Part shown: piece after piece, positions 56,801 to 64,000 of the stretch | Layout: every line of letters starts with the position of its first letter | Position numbering within the stretch: the first letter of the stretch is position 1 | Assembly: GCF_052857255.1 (NCBI RefSeq) | Contig: NC_135500.1 | Location: forward strand, 107,131,548-107,195,547 | Direction of reading: 5' to 3' | DNA length: 64,000 nucleotides | Source: Amblyomma americanum | Taxonomy: Eukaryota; Arthropoda; Arachnida; Ixodida; Ixodidae | Notes under the pieces: model-generated | Databases searched by the model: none | The model's input: only the letters and a program-made list of their open reading frames with translations | Told to the model about the DNA's origin: nothing | Made by a program: the position numbers and the translations under genes

Positions 56801-56934
56801 CACCACTTCATCAAAAAGCTTAGCGGGACAGTTATGGCAGCCCTGATGCTGCAAAGCTCCCCAGAGGTGAAGACGAAAGGCCTGCTCACCGTGCACGGAT
56901 TAAGGGGCTGCAGCCCGGGCCACCACCAGACATC

Positions 56935-57045
56935 ATCATCATCAGCCTTACTACTCCCACTGTGGGCCAAAGGCCTCTCCCACGTCTCTCCAATTAAATC
57001 TGTCCTTTTCCAGCTTCGGCCATCGTATCCCTGTGGACCTTATGA
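56935..57045 (-). mobile_element. LINE 3' end, antisense (second copy)
   Basis: ATCATCATCATCAGCCTTACTACTCCCACTGTGGGCC, then CCTCTCCCACGTCTCTCCAATTAA and CAGCTTCGGCCATCG, parallel the preceding copy but with different substitutions. Confidence 0.7.
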
Positions 57046-57190
57046 ACAATGGACCGTACGAGTCGGACAGTTTTGATAAACATGATGCGTACTTTCTAGC
57101 TTAACCACTAGTAGTATACATGCAGGTTCGTGTAAAATAGGGACAGGTTCAACAACTCGTCAGAAGTCCTGTGGTCCCAATTTCATAAAT

Positions 57191-57449
57191 GATGATGATG
57201 ATTATGGATTTTTTTGGCGCAAGGGCAGCTATGGCCAAAGAGCGCCATGTCACAAGGTATTTTTTCTTTTTCTCAAGGTGGGGTCAGAGACCCATTTCCC
57301 AAGCATTTCCCCCTAAATAAGCCGAGCACCAGACCAGGGGAAAGCTTGTACCCATTGTATCACCGGTGGGTACCCGGCGGCACTGGGGATCGAACCCCGC
57401 ACCTCCCGCATACGAGGCGGATGCTCAACCACTTGGCCACCGCTGCGGT
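57191..57449 (-). mobile_element. Third-family tRNA-derived SINE with 14-bp TSD
   Basis: On the minus strand: head GCAGCGGTGGCCAAGTGGTT (A box), B box GGTTCGATCCC near 57,394, GTGCCGCCGGGTACCC, and a 3' end with GGCGCTCTTTGGCCATAGCT, then a CATAATCATCATCATC tail. CCAATTTCATAAAT (57,177-57,190) and CCAATTTCGTAAAT (57,450-57,463) form a target duplication with one mismatch. Body sequence is unrelated to the two families above. Confidence 0.85.
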
Positions 57450-57463
57450 CCAATTTCGTAAAT

Positions 57464-59052
57464 AACATGCACATTCTGCTTTCAGTGGGACTAAAATTGT
57501 GTGCTAAAAAATATTCTCCTTCTCTTCAGCTCGCCCAGACTGTGCCGTTATGCGCACCGTGGGGCGAGTAATCCGGGCTGCGTGGGCTCGCACGCAACTT
57601 CAGGCATGTTATATTACCACAGCTATCATTTCTCTTGTTCCTCTTTGTCAGAGGCATACAGATTGCGGAGCACGGTGGCAGAATTTGTAGCATTGAAACG
57701 CTTATACTGAAGCTGGAATATTAAATGCAGTGAAATGCGGCATGAACGAACGTCAGCTGAAAAACAATTATCAGTTGAACGAAAATTTGCGAAACCGCCC
57801 ATCGAAACCACATTCTTTCCTATGCAGATATGGTTCATTTCACTGAGCTTCCCCGTGTTGCAACTTTCAGTTCATCGAACTTTTTGGGAACCATTGTCGA
57901 GCTCCTTCCGGGTCAAAATACATAATTTCCAGAACATGTAGCAATTTTCGTGCGCGAATCTTCGCGCACTAGGATTCTGAATCTAAGCACCTGGCGAAAC
58001 TTCGCAGTGCCACACTTTACCCCGTGAAACATAGGGATTTTTTATATGCTCCAGCTATGGCTTTTAGCTTGATGAGTAGCGGAATGTATCAGATAGAGCA
58101 CCTGCCTTACTCTCAGTTTGAGGAGCAGGTCGAAGAAGAGCCTGCTTTCGAACAATATGCAACGGGAAATGTGTAGCATTTGTGAACTTATAAATGTTGA
58201 AAGGTTTTGCCGCCATCTGGACTTCGTACAACACATGCAGAAAGTACAGACTAACTCGCCCGAGTTGCGAAACAGGCCGTGGTGAATGCAAAAATTCACC
58301 GAATACTCCATTTCATCAAAGGTGCCTGTTGCACAATGAGGGGAATTTTCAGTATTGTAAAATAAGTGGCCTTAAAAACCATTAGAATGCTTAAACCTTG
58401 CTTTGATTCATAAAAATGAGTGTCTGCAGGCTCTGTTAAACCCAGCGAACTTCCACCGAAGTGAGCATGTCCTAAAGGCAACCTGAAGCAACCTAGTAAT
58501 GACCTCGCAGACTTGTGAGGCATTTCTGAACGCTGATTCGAGAGCTGTCTAGCGCGACACGCGTCGGGAAGCCAGCACAGACGTCCCTAAACGACTGCCT
58601 CTGCAAGTGCGTGCATCCACCCTGAAGTTGTCTTCCCGGACTTGCAAAGACGTGCGCAGCCCATTCACACGTCTTCACACAAGGCAAGATCCCTCACTCC
58701 ACGAATCCATCGCATTTTTGCCTAAAAACGGATGCTGTCGTTTGTGAGATTACACTCCTTTGCGATGTTCAGCGCCGTTGAGTACCCCCGGCTTTGTGCT
58801 GGGTACAAAGCTTTCCTCTGGCCTGGGGCTCGGCTTCTCCGGGGTGATAATCTTGGGGAAAATTGGACCTTCGACCGTATACCTTGTCAATGGTACATGG
58901 CGCTCTTTGCCCAAAACTGCCTTGAACCATTAAAAATTCGTCGGAGACAGTTATGACTGCTTGCATGTGGGACTGCGAAAGCATTACTGTTCCTGAATAT
59001 ATCAACACCCCCCCCCCCCACACACACACACATATATACACACGCGCACGCG
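57464..59052. other. Spacer with a C-run/CA microsatellite
   Basis: No gene is recognised. At 59,008-59,050 a C run passes into (CA)n, TATATA and (CG/CA)n. Confidence 0.45.
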
Positions 59053-59285
59053 TATGACACCACCCGGAAAGCTGCGCGACGAGAGGTTGCATCACAAGTT
59101 CGATACGAAAGTTTAGGAAGGCATACAATTGAAGGTGCATATGTCGTCAGTTCGAATCCGCGTCGCAAGCTAACCTCAAGCTTTGCTATGTAAGTTGCAT
59201 GCAACAAGAAATCGTATGACGCTACTCGGAATACTGTACGACGAACTGTTGCGTCACAATTTTGGTGCGAATGTTGTCGGGAAAA
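59053..59285. repeat. Diverged direct repeat, ~162-bp period
   Basis: TATGACACCACCCGGAAAGC at 59,053 and TATGACGCTACTCGGAATAC at 59,215 both continue with TG(C/T)G/ACGACGA..GTTGC(A/G)TCACAA. This could be remnants of a tandem or of one transposon family. Confidence 0.6.
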
Positions 59286-59559
59286 CTGGCGCCACACGGA
59301 GGTCGGCCAGTGGGACTATATATAGACAAACATGAATTGACGGTGCTCGGCTTGCTGAGTACGTCATACGGGCTCTTGATGACGTCACCCAATTTTTCTT
59401 GCCGTCGCTGGATTTCCTGTACCATTTGCGAGTACACACACACACACGAACATACACGCCGGCTGCTTTTTTTTCGTAATGGGACTAATAGAGTTTTCCC
59501 ATAAAAAATTGTCATCCCCAGCATGATCGCTGTCTAGCGATTTCTAGCGTGTTCAACAA

Positions 59560-60480
59560 GTTACAACGCGTCCACAATTTTCACTCCGTTTGAACGCAGT
59601 CCCTCGCCGCTGTAGCGTGTTTCGACATTGTCGACCACTGAAGCGTTTCAGCTGCTGTCCTGTTTTGCCGCCCGAAGAAGACAGAAGGAAGGGCGCATGG
59701 CTGCCTCGTGCACGGCATACCCCCTTGTCGGCTGCACGGATGACCGAGAAAGCTATCTCGGAATCGGCCGTCGCGAGGCGACACAGGGAAGACCGAGCTG
59801 AGGTTGATGATCGACGACAGCGGTGGCCCGGTCTCGCTCGCCCCGAGCCCCGCAGGGAAGGTGCGCTCCAATCGCGTGCTATAGCGGCTGACAACGGTTC
59901 TGCACGGACTCCTCGCTGTGTGCGAATTGCGATGTTCTTCTTGCTCGCGTTTGCTTTTCAGTAACGACCTCATTTCTCATTGTGGGGAAAGTATAGGCGC
60001 CGCCCATGCAGAGCGAGAAAGGAAGCTGACGCGCGACTTCTCACGGACACAGTGAGCTAGGGGAAAAATTTGTTTTCTCCGATCTGGGCTCCGTTCAGGT
60101 GAGATTTGTTGGCTTTCATGCGACGGTAGCCATAAGATAGTTTGCAGGCAGCCATGCTCTTTTTTTTTTTCTAACGTCCATGCCTGCATTCTTTTGTAGC
60201 GATAGCTACACTACGCTACCTATTCGACCCTTCAGCTTGGCACCACTTGAACTCCGTGGCACCACTTTCCGTGGCGGCGCCGTTGGTCACGTGGTTGGTC
60301 ACGTGGGTTGGTCTCGTGGTGCGGACAGCTGCTGCTGCCGGCGGCGCGGCGCGGCCAGCAACAGCTGTGCGCATGCGCCGTGTCAAGTAGGACGAAGATG
60401 AAGAACGAAAGCCCAGCGAAACGGAGCGGCGAAAGACTGACTTTGCAATTCGACTGAGCAAGTTCCACTCGGCCAGCTGT
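59560..60480. promoter_or_regulatory. CpG-rich promoter-like region with NRF-1 and E-box motifs
   Basis: GC- and CpG-rich sequence with TGCGCATGCGC at 60,368-60,378 (full NRF-1 core, itself palindromic) and two CACGTG E-boxes 12 bp apart at 60,288-60,293 and 60,300-60,305. A short plus-strand ORF starts at the ATG near 60,399. These motifs typify promoters of broadly expressed genes. No first exon or direction was established. It could serve the secreted protein gene to the left on the minus strand, or one to the right. Confidence 0.45.
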
Positions 60481-62083
60481 AGCTATCGCGTCACTCCAGG
60501 TTTAACCAGAGCTAAACCACAGCCATTTTTTCTCTGGGCATGTCGGCCGACTGAATGGTTATGTATGCGAGCTTAATGACACTGCCAGTTAATCTCTGAA
60601 ATGGAATCCGCTTCATCTTGGGCGCATCTCCCTAGCACATTCGACTAAACGCACTTTAGTTCCTAGCGTCTGCGCAGATGTCGTTCTCGTCCCCAAGGCT
60701 GTCTTGTAAGCAGCGTTGATTTGGTCGCCGTCGGCTCTCATATCTCACCATAATCATGCATCTTATACGTATTCGGTGATGTCCTTCCACAGAAAAGAGA
60801 CCGCCGCACCCCAATGTGCTGTGGAAAGCAGCCGTGGTCGGGTGAATCTTAATCTGCGCGCCCCTTGGTTCCTCTGCCAACGGAGGAGTGGGGAGCACTA
60901 GATAGAGTCTGGGCGTTCCGCCCGTTCCCTGCGTGAGTGCATCAAGGCGCGTCCAAATTCGGGTTGCTATTGCACAAAGCATGCGGCGTGAAATAACTAA
61001 TCCCATGCTTTCCGCACCTGTCTCTTTTTTTTTTTTTGCTGTGCTGGTTTGGTGCTAGTCCGTTCATTAGTTAATGCATGACGCTCTGGCTATATACATA
61101 ATATTATTTTCAACATGACGGTTGCAGCATTTTTCGAAACATTACTGATTATGGGTGTAATTGGGAGCTTGTCGCATGAGAGGGCCAGTAAGAATTCCAC
61201 GACTGGTTACTCTACTCATATTTCACGCCTCTGCCGAACTTACTTTTCTTCGAAGCCAAGGGCTCTTTCAGCGAATAACTTGTCGTTTCTTTGTGTTTCA
61301 CGTTGTCGGCTGTTGTCTCCTTCGAGCTCTTCACGTTACAATGCTCGTCGCCAACGAGCCCAAGCTCCTACCCCTGTGAACTAACGGCAAGTGCACCCTG
61401 TCTCCACTGCCATATCGCCACAATGTACACAGTACTAGGTATGATGTACCACACAAGGTCACTAGGGTCGGAAGTTCGTGAGTGTAATGAAAATAAATGA
61501 ATATCAGCTCCTCTTTTCGAAATCACTTCGTCTCCCAATCGTAAAGTAGCGGCAAATTGCATTAACAATCCCGCTTCTATGTGTGCGCTGACACGACCAG
61601 AAAGTAAAATTTGATAAAAGATCCACCCAACCTAAGTCGGTGCCCAAAGCCGCCCTCACTTCGGCGCAGCAAAAGCCAGGAAATATTTCTTCGGCGCTTT
61701 AATTATAAACCTTTCTAACCGTTTTTTTTTTCGGTAATGGCCTCGTATCCGGATGTAAGAAGGATGTAGTCATGGAGAAGATAACCTGAAATTACGGAGA
61801 GATGTACGAACAAAAGTTACTGGCGGCATAGTGCTGTTAATGAGACGAGCCGCGCTAACGTAACAAACGCCAGAACAAGGGCGTATACAAAGTTGTATGC
61901 ACAAGCTTTGCTATTTATCTCGTTCGTTGAGCACGTAGTTTTTTTGGCAATCGCTTCGAAATGTCACCAGATGCTTGACTCTGAGTCAGGAAATCTCGTG
62001 ATCTGTATCAAAAAATGACGTCAAGGACGACGCCATTGTTTCATCATTACCGCGGGATAAGCAACGTAGAGCAACCGACCCCT
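60481..62083. other. Spacer
   Basis: No supported gene. A minus-strand ORF at 61,006-60,656 (116 codons, true ATG) and plus-strand frames at 61,115-61,384 have no recognised domain. Confidence 0.4.
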
Positions 62084-62265
62084 GGTGGTGGTGGTGGTGG
62101 AAACTTTATTACATACAGGGGAGTTTAGGACACGCAGGTCCTTGGGCCCCCGCACGGCCGCACTGCACTCAAACGTTCATGACCCGGAGGCTCATAACGC
62201 TGGCAGCCCGGCCTGTGGCGATGGCTTGCTTGGTCGGGTCCTCTGAGGCACTCCCAGTGACATTG
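62084..62265 (-). mobile_element. Retroelement 3' end, antisense
   Basis: (GGT)n followed by AAACTTTATT means that on the minus strand a transcript end reads AATAAAGTTT then (CCA)n. The upstream minus-strand sequence carries a short open end ...GRAASVMSLRVMNV and a stop. It looks like a 5'-truncated retroelement copy. The family is not identified. Confidence 0.5.
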
Positions 62266-62299
62266 GTTGCTTGTTAATCGCTTCGCAGAACGTTTTCCT

Positions 62300-63047
62300 T
62301 CAGTGCGATATTATGCGATTGAACACTGCCACCAACAGCCCTTTTGTTCGATTTCCCGCTTCGTTTTCTTGAGGCCGTACCTGACTCCTTGGGAGGTTTT
62401 GCTGCAGCGAGCTTCGCTTGTAAGGCGATGGGGTCAAAACGGTGCTTGTCTCCGACTTCCCTCTTTTTGCTTTTTCTATAGCAGGAACAGGAGAATGAAC
62501 TTGAAAGGTCGTGTCACTATGAGCGGGCTCTTCATTGTCTTCGGTAGAACTAGGCGGGGAGCAGTTAGTGTGGGATCCTTGGCGTTGACCGCCAGTCTGA
62601 TGTCCCGCAGTGCTTGCCAATGGCACTTCATCGAACACAGGATCATCCAGTGGCGCACGAGAAAATGGCCAAACACCACACTTCCGCAATCCATTGGTTA
62701 CGTTACTGATATTTCCTGATCGTTCAAAGGCTTTGCTTACAAGCTCACCTACATCCTCCATCGTGATGCGACTCCCAATGTCGCTCAGCAGCCACTCCCG
62801 GCATGGGTTGTTGTAGGCAGCTTTTAAGGCTTTGAAAAAGCTTACGTCAAGTTGCTGTAGCTTGTGTGTTTGATCCAAGCTGCTTCTTGCAAAGCACGTA
62901 TGAACCATGCGTCTCCAGTCGTTTTGCTCGCCGTTGAAGGGCATCCTTAGTCACAGAGAAGGCTTTCGGTGCAGCGTGAAAAGAATGTTTTCGCTGGCGC
63001 ACGCTTTCTAGAGCGTTCTTCATATTGGCCTCGCTCCATGCAGCCCT
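62300..63047 (-). pseudogene. pogo/Tigger-type transposase relic lacking the catalytic core
   Basis: On the minus strand, 63,047-62,919 encodes a psq-type HTH DNA-binding domain: AAWSEANMKNALESVRQRK, followed by HAAPKAFSVTKDALQRRAKRL. From about 62,870 a different frame encodes the C-terminal part of a DDE_1 (CENP-B/pogo) transposase: THKLQQLDVSFFKALKAAYN, WLLSDIGSRITMEDVGELV and SNVTNGLRKCGVWPF. It then has a hydrophilic Pro/Ser-rich tail to about 62,300. The whole DDE catalytic centre and the second DNA-binding half are missing between them, and the two parts are out of frame. So an internal deletion made it non-functional. Confidence 0.85.
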
Positions 63048-63699
63048 CGTCGTCTCTCGTTTGTACGTGCGGGCAATTCTAGAAAACGAGACAAAAAAAT
63101 CAGAGCTAAAGAGTGCACTTTGCGCGAGCAGAGACTGCAATTGCTTGCTCTGAGCGACGAACTGTCGCGCTTTGCCCCTTCCATAGGCTCTTACTCAATA
63201 AATTTTATAGCTATGAAGATTACCACATAGGGAACTGTCATTGTATCCGCAGCTAGCCAAGGAGATGCAGTAACAAAACAAATACGTACCTTGTCTCAGT
63301 AATTCACGGCTACGCTGTTGCACAGGTCCAATGAAACAGGATGTCAAAATTTCGCACCTTTTTGGCGGGATAGCCACTCCACGAAAGTCGCTCCAGAATG
63401 TTTTCCGGAAGTCAGCAACGCAAGATTGCCGCCGTTGTTAACATACATTTAGTCGACACTTAGCGGCACCTAAAGGTGTTTTAAGAAACCTGTTTAATCT
63501 AAAAGATTTTGCGCTAGATGTCGCTAGACGAGACATGTCTCATTTTACCCCGCCCTACCTTATAGCCATGGAGAAGGAGAGTGAAATTGCTGCTCAGCGG
63601 CAATTGATGCTCAGCGGCTCAGCGTAGCTCACGCTACGTATATCCTGGCACAGCATAGCTAAACCACCGCTAATTTTTTTTAGACTGACGTATCCCATG
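63048..63699. other. Flank of the pogo relic
   Basis: No domain is recognised. A 60-codon minus frame at 63,377-63,195 may be upstream pogo-element sequence or chance. Confidence 0.4.
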
Positions 63700-64000
63700 A
63701 AATTGGGGATTCGCTCGCCTACTCCGCCATACCAATTCTTCAAGCTGAGCTACGAGTGATTCAGTACATTCACTTCTAGTTCTTCAACTCCCTTTCTGAT
63801 TTCCACTATTTCCTGTTCTTTTTTTTTTGTACTCGTTCGACTAAACTAGTGAGTTCAGACATGAATTGCACAGTCGTTTCCACATCGTCAAAAGTGTGTT
63901 TGAGCGGCATTAGCACTTCTAGTTCTTTGTCGATGGCTAGCAGCATATGCCACATGTTCTGTAAGTTTAGTTCTGCTTTCTCAGGTGGCTGTGTATTGGA
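63700..64000 (-). pseudogene. LINE ORF1 coiled-coil fragment (runs off the edge)
   Basis: From the right edge on the minus strand: PPEKAELNLQNMWHMLLAID, then KELEVLMPLKHTFDDVETTVQFMSELTSLVERVQKKK, a frameshift at the A-run (63,822-63,831), and EIVEIRKGVEELE...QLEELVWRSRR. Heptad-like Leu/Val spacing and the final E-x-x-SRR fit the coiled coil preceding the RNA-binding domain of tick LINE ORF1 proteins. It is decayed, and the N-terminus lies outside the window. Confidence 0.65.

Noticed and set aside
60216..60468. Minus ORFs resembling a mitochondrial presequence or a signal peptide
   Set aside because: They open at TTG and GTG; no in-frame ATG, and they lie in promoter-like CpG DNA.
60656..61006. 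116-codon minus ORF with ATG
   Set aside because: No recognised domain, no adjacent poly(A) signal, and partly GC-rich; kept as chance.

Overview
The window is nuclear DNA of an animal, most likely a metastriate hard tick (Ixodidae). The main evidence is several copies of a tRNA-headed SINE that resembles the tick SINE Ruka, a second tRNA-headed SINE with a different body, and LINE and Penelope-like element (PLE) tails of types common in tick genomes. There is no operon-like organisation. ORFs are short and separated by kilobases of AT-rich spacer, and coding sequence is split by GT-AG introns. Species cannot be fixed from sequence alone.

The best-supported host gene lies on the plus strand at 17,473-28,074. 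It has four coding exons: 17,473-17,748, 21,935-22,221, 26,053-26,494 and 27,739-28,074. Exon phases fit exactly (92 codons; 95 codons plus 2 nt; 1 nt plus 147 codons; 112 codons including the stop). They predict a 446-residue secreted, low-complexity structural protein: signal peptide, Gly/His/Trp stretch, long Val-Pro-x-Pro-Lys repeat, Gly/His/Ala region, and Ser/Tyr-rich tail. Cuticle, cement or other extracellular matrix is the likely place of action, but I do not recognise the exact family. Its introns hold a ~600-bp near-perfect SINE palindrome, a TIR element, a small PLE-derived hairpin and a SINE. A second host gene candidate is on the minus strand at 56,178-56,531 (117-residue secreted protein, ATG just after a splice acceptor). 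A third, weak one is the 126-codon ORF at 55,471-55,851 (minus).

Much of the rest is mobile DNA. From left to right: a 580-bp inverted repeat (2,391-2,969); a minus-strand PLE 3' fragment split by a Ruka-like SINE with an 11-bp target duplication (5,225-6,110); a foldback element (6,684-7,049); GC-rich possible promoter islands (1-1,150, 10,531-11,345, 12,831-13,760); the gene with its introns; adjacent MITE-like elements (29,398-30,357); a foldback (35,437-35,926); LINE and PLE tails (37,840-38,860); a SINE with an 11-bp target duplication (39,256-39,490); a head-to-head PLE palindrome (39,864-40,703); and a 4.3-kb 5'-truncated I-type LINE bounded by a 14-bp target duplication (41,411-45,704). 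Further right are arrays built on the palindrome GTCTATAGAC (48,180-49,225 and 52,640-53,095), a 44-bp-period minisatellite (54,386-54,535), LINE tails and a third tRNA-type SINE (56,681-57,449), a CpG-rich promoter-like region with NRF-1 and E-box motifs (59,560-60,480), a pogo/Tigger transposase relic that has lost its catalytic core (62,300-63,047), and a LINE ORF1 coiled-coil fragment running off the right edge.

I saw no CRISPR array, bacterial-type operon, rRNA or convincing stand-alone tRNA gene. The most interesting items are the reconstructed secreted repeat-protein gene, with a splice donor that overlaps a stop codon, and the long perfect hairpins, which could yield dsRNA if transcribed.
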